Part shown: piece after piece, positions 20,957 to 30,423 of the stretch
How the letters are laid out: every line of letters starts with the position of its first letter
How positions within the stretch are numbered: position 1 is the stretch's first letter
Assembly (NCBI RefSeq): GCF_901000735.1
Contig: NC_081550.1
Coordinates: 13,020,877-13,084,876 of the forward strand
Reading direction: 5' to 3'
Length of the DNA stretch: 64,000 nt
DNA from: Corylus avellana
Lineage: Eukaryota > Streptophyta > Magnoliopsida > Fagales > Betulaceae
Position numbers and translations under genes: made by a program
The notes under the pieces: generated by a model
Databases searched by the model: none
What the model was told of the DNA's origin: nothing
What the model saw: the letters and a program-made list of their open reading frames with translations, nothing else

Positions 20957-21578
20957 TCAGCTGCTTAACATCAGCCTTGTTGCAAGTCCATTAGAAAAAC
21001 GGAAACACATCAGTACAGCAACAAGAGACCAAAAAGATGCAAGTGCAACTCGAAACTTCAGCTGCATCCAACGATACTCAATCTCAACCCTTTGAAGTTT
21101 AACTTCAAAATTTGCAGCATCAACTTCAATTTTGGACTTGTATTCAGCAAGCTCAAGCTTGCATTTGAAGATTTCCATTGCCCTTTCGGACTTCAACTCA
21201 TTCTGCCACTCCATCAACATCGACATCACTCGATCACCACACACACAAATTTCAGGTTCAACCCATTTAAAATAATTGCAACCACGGTTTTGTTCATTCT
21301 GCATAATCACGTAAATGAGGGTCACAAAAACAATGGTCACAAATATTAGGGTTTACCCAATTAATACAGAATTTGGGCATAACGGGGATGAGCTTCAATT
21401 CATGTGAAAAAATAAATTCTAAAACACATCTTACCAAATAATGAACACAAGCATAAAACCTTTTGCCATAATTTTTACTTTTACTTGTTGATGCAGTTTT
21501 GATAACTGTTTTGCTCCCACATTTGCAAATTGGATAGCTCGATCCTGAATCGCATACCTCACCCTCGGAGTGCTCCAT
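20957..21578 (-). CDS. GRF zinc-finger, coiled-coil, membrane-tail protein (in MULE)
   Basis: Two exons give 161 aa: 21435-21578 (48 codons from ATG at 21578) and 20957-21298, joined across a 136-bp intron with GTAAGA donor and ATTATGCAG acceptor, phase 0. The splice completes a GRF-type zinc finger: CKCG, then GKRFYAC, then NRGCNYFKW. Glu/Lys-rich coiled coil follows (about residues 80-130), then a hydrophobic segment (FWSLVAVLMC) near the C-terminus. This order (GRF, coiled coil, TM) is a common small plant protein type, often mobilised by transposons. The frame is intact, so it may be expressed. Its role is unknown. Confidence 0.7.
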
Positions 21579-21604
21579 ATTTCACCCCAGTGATTTTTTT
21601 CTAC

Positions 21605-21835
21605 TGCTTGGGTAGTGGGTCTTCGTGCTCCTCGTTCTCGGTGGTTTCTTGCACGGCTTCGGTAGTGGGTCTTCGACCTTTCTCGTTCTCCGTGGTTTAT
21701 TGCACAGCTTGGGTAGAGGATCTTCGATCTCTCTCCTTCTCGGTGGTTTCTTGCACAGCTTGGGCGGTGGGTCTTCGAGCTCTCTCCTTTTCGGTGGTTT
21801 CCTCGACAGCTTCGGTAGTGTTTAGGCCTTATATG
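21605..21835. repeat. 60-bp tandem repeat, about 4 copies
   Basis: The unit contains GTGGGTCTTCG...CTCGTTCTCGGTGGTTTCTTGCACAGCTT. A 60-bp period keeps minus-strand frames open: one would repeat a Lys/Pro/Arg-rich 20-mer (KKPPRRREIEDPLPK). It lies directly upstream of the GRF gene start and may be in its 5' leader or an upstream frame. Confidence 0.8.
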
Positions 21836-21904
21836 TTGGTTACTTTGTGACTGAGGGTGAGTGAGTGTGAGGGTGGGTGAGTGATTGTGACTGTGAGTGT
21901 CAGT

Positions 21905-22115
21905 GCGTGTGAGGGCAAAAGGGGTAAGCTGAGGCAAAAAAATCACGTGAAAGTCACGTGATGTCCATTCCGTTTGGTTTTAACGCTTTAGGTAGACAGA
22001 AGGGCCTTATTTGAGAGAAAATGGAAGTTTGAGGGTCCAAAATGAGAGTTTTTGAAGTTCAGGGGGGGTCTGCAAAATCGGCCGGAAGTTCAGGGGGCCT
22101 TAGTGAAGTTTCCCC
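21905..22115. repeat. MULE right terminal inverted repeat
   Basis: This is the reverse complement of 17328-17538. It is followed by the 9-bp duplication AAAAAATTA. Confidence 0.9.
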
Positions 22116-22328
22116 AAAAAATTATTATTAAAAAAAATCACAAGGTGACTCACGGTTGGGCCACCTTGTAACCTTATTTTCAAATTTTTTTTTTTAAATT
22201 TATTTTAATTTTTTCTTTTTTAATAAAAATAAAATTAAAGGGTAATTTTGAAAGTTTAGGAGTCCAAAGTGATAGAAATTGAAAGTTTAGGAGTTTAAAG
22301 TGAGAGGTTTTGAAGTTTGAGAAGAATA

Positions 22329-22774
22329 TGTAATGACCTAGGAAAAAGCGCTAGCCACATTTGCGCTATTACCCCAAAATGACTAGTCAATTTGGAGTTT
22401 TCCTATAATTCATTATAAAGCCCAGTTAACTAGCAATGTGAGACTTAGCACCCATGACTATCTTTATAAACCACACACTCTACGTGGGCTTCTTCTCATC
22501 TTCCCAATATGGGACCAGGGTGTTACAAGCTACCCCTCTTAAATTCCTGACGTCCTCATCAAGGCCACGTCAACCCAGGAAAAAGTGCTAGCCACATCTG
22601 CGCTATTATTCCAAAAGGACTAGTCAATTTGGAGCTGTCCTATAATTTATTATAAAATTCAGTTTCATCGAGTAACTAGGCAATGTGGGACTTAGCACCC
22701 ATGACTATCTTTATAAATCATCCACTCTATGTGGGCTTCTTTTCATCTTCCCAATATGGAACCAGGGTGTTACA
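22329..22774. mobile_element. TRIM-like element with two LTRs of about 200 bp
   Basis: LTR copies at 22329-22527 and about 22566-22774 share GGAAAAAGYGCTAGCCACAT, GACTAGTCAATTTGGAG, CACCCATGACTATCTTTATA and the end CAGGGTGTTACA. Only about 38 bp separates them, and it codes nothing. The flanks GAATA and GGATA (22324-22328 and 22775-22779) are a 4/5 target match. It lies in the right terminus of the outer MULE-type element; unit A shows the empty site. No clear primer-binding site is visible. Confidence 0.7.
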
Positions 22775-22837
22775 GGATATTATAAAAGGGATGGTAGTTC
22801 AGGGATCCAAAGTGAAGTTTTCTTATTATTTTATTTG

Positions 22838-23208
22838 CTGACATAGCAATCGTGGACCAGAAAGATTAAGAGAAACCAAGTCAATACAGCTATGAGGAGC
22901 AATATTTTCTAGAAGTCACTAGCTTTATGAATACGGTAACTTTTAAAGTTATTATTTGATTAAAATTTAATAATGATCAATTACAAGTTTAATGATGATT
23001 TTAGAAGTTACGTCATTTTTAAAGTGACACAAGAGTGACTTTAGTATTACTAAGAGATGAGAGACCATTGAACACAAAAAACTTAAACCTATTTGATATT
23101 TAAACCAAATGCACACTTGAGAATTGCATTAAAAATAAGATAAATGCATGTAAAATTCACCTCAAGATGCAATCCCCAGCATCAAACCTATCAAAGAATA
23201 GTAGAAAT
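22838..23208. repeat. Unit B flank of the Tat LTR
   Basis: This is the counterpart of 5089-5463. The two copies differ by scattered substitutions. It runs straight into the Tat 5' LTR. Confidence 0.85.
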
Positions 23209-23773
23209 TGTTGGGTCATGGATCAGCCACATTAAGCCCAACAAACAATTACTCAGCCCACAATACAAACTTGGTTACTTATACCCATTTACCGAGCTTA
23301 GCTCGGTAAATGATATTCAGCTTAAAGATTGATAAACCGAGGAATACTTGTCACTTAATCAGAGACTCGGTAAACTGAACAAGGTACACACTCCCGAAGA
23401 CTACTCGGGAAATGTCATCTACTTATGTGGCGTTCTCCTACGATTCACCGAGTCAATATATGACACGTGGATCCTCAGGAGAACCACTATGCTAGTTGGA
23501 CAGCTACTATCTGGTGCCTATAAAAGGAAGGTCCCATTTCAATTTTGAGTACTCTGCTAATCGGGCATTTTCAATTCTCTCTCACTTACAATCTTTAAGT
23601 TCATACATTCTCCCAAACACAGTGACTGACTTAGGCAACGGAGCTATTCCCCGCCGGCAAACACCTGCAGCTCTGATCCTATTCTTCGCTATTTGTAGCA
23701 AGGTGATTCCTTTGACATCGCAACACTCACAGGGTTCGTGCCACATCACCACTTGGAAAATTGTGTATCAACA
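23209..23773 (+). repeat. Tat 5' LTR (565 bp)
   Basis: The LTR starts TGTTGGGTCATGG and ends GTATCAACA. A TATAAAA box lies at 23519-23525. Immediately after it GTTTGGCGCCGACTGTAGG (23774 on) is the primer-binding site. It is nearly the same as the 3' LTR, with modest divergence. Confidence 0.95.
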
Positions 23774-23795
23774 GTTTGGCGCCGACTGTAGGAAC
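23774..23795 (+). promoter_or_regulatory. Tat primer-binding site
   Basis: The TGGCGCC core directly after the LTR is the usual start of minus-strand DNA synthesis in plant Tat elements. The same core occurs at 55294 in the other Tat-like 5' end. Confidence 0.75.
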
Positions 23796-23837
23796 TCGAT
23801 TTTTATCAGTTCTTACTAACTTTAAAATTCCGACACG

Positions 23838-25600
23838 GTGAATACACCCCCACATTCTGTTCTGAATGTTCAAACTGATGTTCCTGGAACATCTCATGAA
23901 CCAAATACTCAGACAGCTTTATTGGAAAGTTATATGAAGCGTATTGCTGAGTCAATGGAGGCTATGAAGAAACAAAATGAAGATATCGTTTCTAGGTTAC
24001 TTCCTAGAAAGGATCCAGTGCTTGAAGAAAGGCGTGAAGAAATATTCAAAGAGACAAAGCCACCAATCCGATAGCAATCAATCTGACAAGATGATGAAAG
24101 TTTTGTACATGGAAGTTATAATACGACTGTCCAAACAAAAGAAAATTCTCATCGTAGAAGATCTTACAATGATTTACTTCTCAATGAGAGGTCTCATCAT
24201 AGTACATCTAATCATGGTAAATCTCATCATAGTCATTCACACAATGAAAAACCTGAGGAGATTGTTGTAAACAAAGAGGTTCAAGATCTCAAGGAAAAGT
24301 ATGAAAAAATGGCTCTTTTAATTGAGAATGGAGAAGGTCAGTCTGTAACCGAGGATCTTATGTAGCATACAAATTTACCTTTACTGATCGGGTAATGAGA
24401 TATCCTCTCCCTGATAGGTTTAAAATTCCTTGTGTGGATAAGTATGATGGAAGTGGAGACTTTGCTGATCATATGGAGAGTTTCCGAGCTCATACTATCT
24501 CCATGACACTCCTGATGAAATTGCTTGTCTAGCTTTCCCTTTAACTTTAAAGGGAGTTGCCAAAGAATGGTTTGGGGGGTTGAGTCCCAAATATGTTGAC
24601 AATTTTGATTCTCTCGGTCGACAATTTTTGAGCCAATTCCTTGCAATCCGTAAAAGGAAGAAGAGTCCTGCTTATTTATTATCTCTCATACAAGGAAAAA
24701 CCGAGTCTTTAAAAGAATACATGTTGTGATTTAATCGAGAAAAGTTGACAGTGGAGAGCCCGAATGAGCAAACAATCATTTCAGCTTTAATGCATGGAAT
24801 TAGAACTGAAGGGCCATTGATGGCTAAATTGGCTCGGAAACTGACGTTGGGGACTCTTCGGAAGTTTATGAAAAAAGCTGAAGAATTCATTAATCAAGAA
24901 GAAACTATTGCAGCACTGATGAAGTCTAAAGCTGAGGGAGATAAAGATACTTGTATTGTTGTTAAAGTGGAGTTAGTAACTTCTATTGTAAAGAAGAAGA
25001 AAGATAAAAAGAATTTCAAAAATCCAGAGAAGAAGATTGAGCCACCTCGCAAGCAGAATCAGTTGCAATATGTTAAATGGACACCTTTGAATACAACTAT
25101 TTCTAAGGTGTTCATGGAGGTGAAAAGAGATCCAAATTTCAGATGGCCAGCGAAGATGAGGATGCCTCCTCTGAAGTGTAATAACCAGAAGTTTTGTGAA
25201 TACCATAATGATCATGGTCATCACAAAGAGGATTGCATAACTCTTCGGATGGAAATTGAAAAATTTGTCAGGAATGGGAAATTGTTAAAATTACTAGCTG
25301 AAGAAAAAGGGAAAGATAGAAGTACTCAAGAAAATCAACCTCAAAGGTTAGAGCAGAATGATGATACTCATGAGAGAGGACGTGATTAACGAAGAAGGCA
25401 TGATGAACCGAGGCTTGATCAGAACAATCAGCAAAACCCTCAGAACCAAGCTATTATTGGTGAGATTCAGAAAATTTCAGGAGGATTGGCTGGTGGAGGA
25501 GAGTCAAGTTCAGCAAGGAAATCTTACGCAAGGTAGGCGAGAGCAGAAGAAATTCTCCTTCTTGAAAGGCCTTCCAAGGTGAAAAAGAAGGACCCTACTG
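23838..25600 (+). pseudogene. Tat gag (broken)
   Basis: Gag would build the nucleocapsid shell of the particle. Here the expected start (ATGGTG at 55345 in the relative) reads ACGGTG. The N-terminal coiled coil is open to 24074. After frameshifts the retrotransposon gag domain appears (24390-24990: KYDGSGDFADHMESF, CLAFPLTLKGVAKEWF), then a basic region and CEYHNDHGHHKEDCITLR, a zinc-knuckle-like motif (25195-25245). Stops occur at several points, including 24363 and 24727, and the frame shifts more than once. It cannot make a full Gag. Confidence 0.85.
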
Positions 25601-26050
25601 TCTTGGTATTTTCGGAAGAAGATGCAAAGGAGGTTTCAATGCCTCATGATGATGCACTGGTAATAATGGTAACAGTGGCTAACCATATTGATCACTGAGT
25701 TTTGGTGGATAATGGTAGCTCAGCAGATATTCTGTACTGGACTATATTTCAACAATTGGGTATTGGTCGGGAGAAAATCAAACCTTTTGTGTCACTGTTG
25801 GTGGGATTTGTGGGAGAGCAAGTTTAACCAATAGGATTGATTTCTCTTCCTGTTACTGCAGGAGCAGCTCCTAAGCAAGCAACTATTATGGTGGATTTTT
25901 TGGTGGTGGACCGAATATCTGCTTACAATGTGATAATCGGTCGCCCAACCTTAAATCAGTTGAAGGCTGCAACTTCAACTTACCATCTAAAGATGAAGTT
26001 CCCGACGCTTAAAGGGGTTGTGGTGAAGTTAAATGAGATCAAGTTGTAGC
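25600..26050 (+). pseudogene. Tat aspartic protease
   Basis: The pepsin-like retroelement protease is marked by VLVDNGSSADILYW at about 25698-25740, where DNGSS is the active-site form usual in Tat, and by [16 protein letters not shown] at 25909. A stop at 25828 and another at 26047 interrupt the polyprotein frame. In life it would cut the Gag-Pol polyprotein. Confidence 0.85.
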
Positions 26051-26165
26051 AAGAAGATGTTATAACACATCTCTGAGAAAAAAAATTTCAGGATCTGTGC
26101 TTCTGACAATCAGTAATAAGGGCAACAAAAAGAAGGGTGATTTGAAAAGAGAACCAGCCGAGTAG

Positions 26166-27098
26166 TTGGTTGATATAGTGATAGTAGAAGGGAAAGTTGT
26201 GAAAATAGGATCTCTGTTAACTTCAGAAGTTCAAGAAACTATTGTTCAATTCTTTCGGGAGAATTTAGAAGTCTTTGCTTGGTCTCATGAAGATATGCTT
26301 GGGATTGATTCGAAGGATATTGTTCATCAATTGAATGTGAATCCGGAGATAAAACCGGTGAAGCAAAAACGAAGAAAATTTTCTCCTAAACAAAATATGG
26401 CTATCGCCGAGGAAGTGGAAAAGCTGCTCAAAGCTCGGTTTATTGAAGAAGTATATTATCCCGATTGGCTAGTCAATGTAGTGATGGTCAAGAAGTCCAA
26501 TGGAAAATGGAGGATGTGTGTGAACTTTGCTGATCTTAATAAGGCATGTCCGAAAGATAGTTTTCGACTGCCACATATTAGTTCATTGGTTGATTCAACA
26601 GCTGGATATGAGTTGCTGAGTTTTATTGATGCATTTTCTGGTTACAATCAGATTTTTATGCACCCATCTGATCAAGAAAAGACAGCATTTGTTACCGACC
26701 GAGGTTTATATTGTTATAAAGTTATGCCTTTCGGTTTGAAAAATGCTGATGCTACTTATCAAAGGTTGGTGAATAAGATGTTTCGGGAACAAATTGGGAA
26801 GAATATGGAAGTTTATGTTGATGATATGCTTGTCAAAAGTATACTACGTACAGACCATGTGAAAGATCTGCAAGAAGCATTCAAAATATTGAAACGGTAC
26901 AAGATGAAGCTCAATCCTGCTAAGTGTGCTTTCGGAGTCTCATCAAGGAAATTCCTCGGTTACATGGTTTCGAACCGAGGAATCGAAGCTAATCCTGAAA
27001 AAATTGAAGCAGTACTGGATATGCAGTCTCCAAAGAATACAAAGCAGCTTCAGCAATTAACAAGAAGGATTGCAGCATTAAACAGGTTCATTTCTTAG
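26166..27098 (+). pseudogene. Tat reverse transcriptase
   Basis: This 310-codon open block covers the fingers and palm: KWRMCVNFADLNKACPKDSF, then IDAFSGYNQI, VMPFGLKNADATYQRL and the catalytic YVDD (MEVYVDDMLVKS), then KCAFGVSSRKFLGYMVS. It is the best preserved part of the element, but a stop closes the frame at 27098 and stops precede it. The sequence favours the Tat clade over Athila (DLNKACPKD versus YRKLN). Confidence 0.9.
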
Positions 27099-27610
27099 TC
27101 TACTGACAAATGTCTTCCTTTCTTTAAGATTTTAAGAAAAGCATTTGAGTGGTCTGAAGAGTGTCAGCAAGCGTTTGAGCAACTAAAGAAGTATTTGGTT
27201 AGTCCACCTCTGTTAAGCCGAACTATTCCTGGAGAAACATTGTATTTGTATCTAGCCGTATCTCCAACTGTGGTTAGTGCTGCTTTAATCCGAGAAGGTG
27301 TACAGAAGCCAGTATACTTCATCAGCCGAGCATTACGTGGAGCTGAGAAAAGATAAGTGCAGATGGAGAAGCTTGTCGTTGCTTTAACAATTGCATCTAG
27401 AAAGCTTCGGCCGTATTTCCAAGCTCACACAATCAAAGTACTAACCGAGTATCCACTGGAGAAGGTGCTTCGGAAGCTGGATTTATCTGGTCGGTTAGTG
27501 AATTGGGCAATCGAACTTCGCGAGTTTGATCTACAATTTGTCTCTCGAAATGCTATTAAGGGTAAAGCATTTCCAGACTTTTTAGCAGAATTCACCAATA
27601 TGCAAGAACC
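27099..27610 (+). pseudogene. Tat RNase H (first copy)
   Basis: After the stop at 27098 the frame continues with FEWSEECQQAFEQLKKYL, then LYLYLAVSPTVVSAALIRE and the block to KVLTEYPLEKVLRK. This is the retroelement RNase H with one stop near 27354. It belongs to the connected RT-RNase H module. Confidence 0.8.
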
Positions 27611-28110
27611 TGAAGTATGGCCGAGAGATAAGACATGGTATATAGATGGATCATCTACAAAGAAAATGGTGGAACTGGAGTGGTATTGGTTACACCAGAT
27701 GGAAAGGAATTAAGTAGTTCTCTAAGATTAGAATACAGAACTATTAACAATGAAGCCGAGTATAAAGCAGTTTTGGCTGGACTTGGCTTAGCTCGGGAAA
27801 TGGGAGTAGAATTTATAGAAGTATGAAGTGACTCTCATGCAATTGTTGGGTATATTCATGGTGAATTCGAAACTAAGGGAAATAAGATGAAATTGTACTT
27901 GTCTAAAATACAAAGTATGCATAAATTTTTTCAAAAATTTTGTATTGTCAAAATCCCGAGGGAAGAGAATGAGAAGGGAGACTTGTTAGCTCGGATGGGT
28001 TCGGCAACCGACGATGAAATGGAAGAAACAGATCAACCAATTCAAGTTCTTCAGCAACCTGCTATAACCGAACAGGTCATGATTTTAACAATTGAAATCG
28101 TACCTGTTTA
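27611..28110 (+). pseudogene. Tat additional RNase H (plant/archaeal-like type)
   Basis: A second RNase H follows: KTWYIDGSST, then VLVTPDGKELSSSLRLEY, NNEAEYKAVLAGLGLA and a third acidic block near SDSHAIVGYIHGEF. It is split by a frameshift near 27660 and a stop at 27824. Two RNase H domains in one pol are a hallmark of the Tat lineage and a few others. Confidence 0.85.
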
Positions 28111-28129
28111 GGCCGAAGAAATAGTAGAA

Positions 28130-29342
28130 TATTTGGAAAGAGGAGTTCTTCTTGAAGATAAGAAGAAAGCAGTCCAATCAAGGGTAAAAGCTACTCGGTT
28201 TACTTTGGTAAATGGAACACTTTACAAACGAGGTTTCATGTTACCTCTTCTTAAGTGCGTCTCCAAAGAGGAAGGTGATTATATTCTCCGAGAAATCCAT
28301 GAAGAAGTTTGTGGTAGTCATTCAAGAGCAAGGGTGTTGGCACACAAAGCTGTTAGAGTAGGATTTTACTGGCCAAATATAAATCAAGAGTCGATGCAAA
28401 TGGTCAAAGCATAAAAACAATTACCAGCGTTTTACTAATATTACAAAGCAACCTCCTAAGGAGCTGAGTTCAATTTCCTCACCCTGGCCATTTTCGCAAT
28501 GGGTGTGGATATAGTAGGACCGTTACCCCGAGGAAAGGGGGGTGTTCGGTTTGTTGTAGTTGCTGTAGATTATTTTACCAAATGGGCAGAGGTAGAAGCT
28601 CTCGTAAATATTATAGCAAAGAGTACTGAAAAATTTCTTTGGAAAAATGTAATCTGTTGATATGGCATTCCACATGCATTTGTCACAGATAATGGCAAAC
28701 AATTTGACTGTAATTCATTCCGGGAATGGTGCGCCAAGTTTCACATCAGAAACTATTTCTCATCTACAGGGCATCCACAAGCAAATGGGCAGGTGGAAGC
28801 AACCAACAAGACTATCTTCAAAATTTTGAAGAAGAGGCTCGGTGAGCGCAAGGGGAACTGGGTAGAGGATCTTCCAGAAGTTCTATAGGCATATCGTACC
28901 ACCAAAAGAACTCCAACTCAAGAAAATCCTTATGCTTTAGCCTTCGGAACCGAGGCAGTCATTCCAGCTGAGGTTAGGTCAGGAGTTTTTGTATAGAGAC
29001 TTTTAAATCAAAGCTTAATGATGAAGGCCTAAAGTTACATCTCGATCTGCTGCAAGAAAAACAGGATCAAGCCCAAATAACCATGGCAGCATATCAACAA
29101 AGAATAGCCCGGTACTTCAATCAAAAAGTTAAGCATTGAAGTTTCAAGATTGGAGATCTGGTTTTGAGAAAAGTCACTATAGCGACTAAAGACTCGGTTG
29201 ATGGGAAATTAGCACCAAACTGGGAAGGACCGTACAAAGTAACCGAATGTTTGAGGGCCGGAGCATATCACCTCGAAGATTCAGAGGGAAAAGCACTCCT
29301 AAGGCCGTGGAATGCAGAACATCTTAAGAAGTATTTTGTGTG
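28130..29342 (+). pseudogene. Tat integrase
   Basis: The N-terminal zinc domain (EVCGSHSRARVLAHKAVRVG) has lost its Cys pair: the expected CxxC is replaced by a stop (28412). The core continues with VDIVGPLPRGKGG, TDNGKQFD and GHPQANGQVEATNK, so the D,D(35)E region is recognisable. The C-terminal block ends PWNAEHLKKYFV at 29342. At least four stops interrupt it. It would normally join the element DNA to the genome. Confidence 0.85.
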
Positions 29343-29439
29343 AAAAATTGTAATTTTAAAGATTCATCTTTTCTTATTTTGTTACTGTAAAACAAATATT
29401 CTGTGAATAGAGAATCTTCTGAAGTTACAATCACACAGA

Positions 29440-30115
29440 GTCTTAGTAGATATAGCCGACAAGACACTTTACTATAATCTTCGGAAAATATAGCCATACA
29501 GGTACTTTTTCGATGATATTGTTTGCGAGATATAGCTATAAAGGTGCTCTCCAAACTCAGCCCAACTGAGAATTTAAAACCTCCACGTAGGTTAATTCTA
29601 AGGCTGAAATCCTTCGGTGAAATATAACCAAAGTACTTTCCCGAGATTAACTCAATGAAATATAACTAAGGTGCTTTCCCGAGGATGAGTTCAAGAAATA
29701 TAGCTGAACATAAGCGCTTTCCGAACTTAACCTTCTAAAGAACATAAAGCCTCTGAAGTAGGATTGTTCAAAGGTTAACCTTGGAGAAATATAGCCTAGG
29801 CATTTTCCCAAGCTTGACTCGTTGAAATATAGCCAAGGTGCTTTCCTAAGGCAAAGACCTCAGAGAAATAGCTGAACAAAGTGCTCTCCTGAGGCAAGTA
29901 TTCCTAAAATATCACTGAACTAAGCGCTTTCTAAGCACTAAAGACCTCGAAAATATAGTTGAACAAAGTGTTTTCCCGAGGCAAAGTTCAAGAAACATAG
30001 CTGAATTAAGCGTTTCCTGAATTCAAAGACCTCTAAGAAATATAGCTGAGCAGAGCATTTTCCCGAGGCAAATATTTCAGAAATACAACCGTAAAGGTAC
30101 TTTCTTGAAATCAAG
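29440..30115 (+). repeat. Degenerate tandem array in the Tat 3' region
   Basis: About fourteen loose copies of a unit close to AAATATAGCTGAACAAAGTG followed by CTTTCCCGAGGC recur with variable spacing (about 35-90 bp; starts near 29451, 29488, 29531, 29622, 29657, 29695, 29789, 29823, 29865, 29906, 29950, 29991, 30034, 30080). They do not code. Tat elements are known for subrepeats between pol and the 3' LTR that can seed satellites. Confidence 0.8.
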
Positions 30116-30423
30116 CATTCTGCTAAGTGATTATAAAGATTAAACTTTTTAGTTTAGTCTTAGAAGTATAAACTGTCATCCAAAATCTAAGATTCCCAAT
30201 GTTTATTAATTGAATAAATAAACTATGGGAATCGGGGGAGAAGTGATGATAAATAACTCCTATTATTTATTTAAAATGATTAAGAGGAAAAGAGCTGAAC
30301 AGATATGTCAAGCAAAAGATCTCTCTCATTAAAAAAGAAGAAGAAATGAGAAAGAGATGTTCTACAATGAGTTTCATTCAAAAAATCCACTGAGGGTTAC
30401 ATTTTGAGACTTGGAATTTTAAA

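Larger units (their letters stand above)
17328..22115. mobile_element. MULE (Mutator-like element), 4.8 kb, long TIRs
   Basis: The ends GGGGAAACTTCACTAAGGCC and its reverse complement head inverted repeats of about 210 bp (17328-17538 and 21905-22115) that look about 97% identical by eye. A perfect 9-bp duplication, AAAAAATTA, flanks it (17319-17327 and 22116-22124), the Mutator hallmark. Contents: plus-strand exon-like blocks at 19065-19637, a minus-strand GRF zinc-finger gene (20957-21578), three tandem arrays and a 100-N gap. No MULE transposase core domain is visible outside the gap, so it is probably non-autonomous or carries cargo. Confidence 0.9.
17099..22822. mobile_element. Outer MULE-type element (host of a MULE and a TRIM)
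   Basis: The left terminus GGGAAATTTCACTTTAAATC (17099 to about 17230) and the right terminus (22250-22822, ending AAAGTGAAGTTTTC) are long inverted repeats of each other. Without the inserts the element would be only several hundred bases, a non-autonomous MITE-like copy. TATTATTTG/TATTATTTT near the two ends may be its 9-bp duplication. It has no coding capacity of its own. Confidence 0.6.

Noticed and set aside
20750..20968. 72-aa plus-strand ORF
   Set aside because: It has low complexity and no domain, and overlaps the 3' end of the GRF gene on the other strand.
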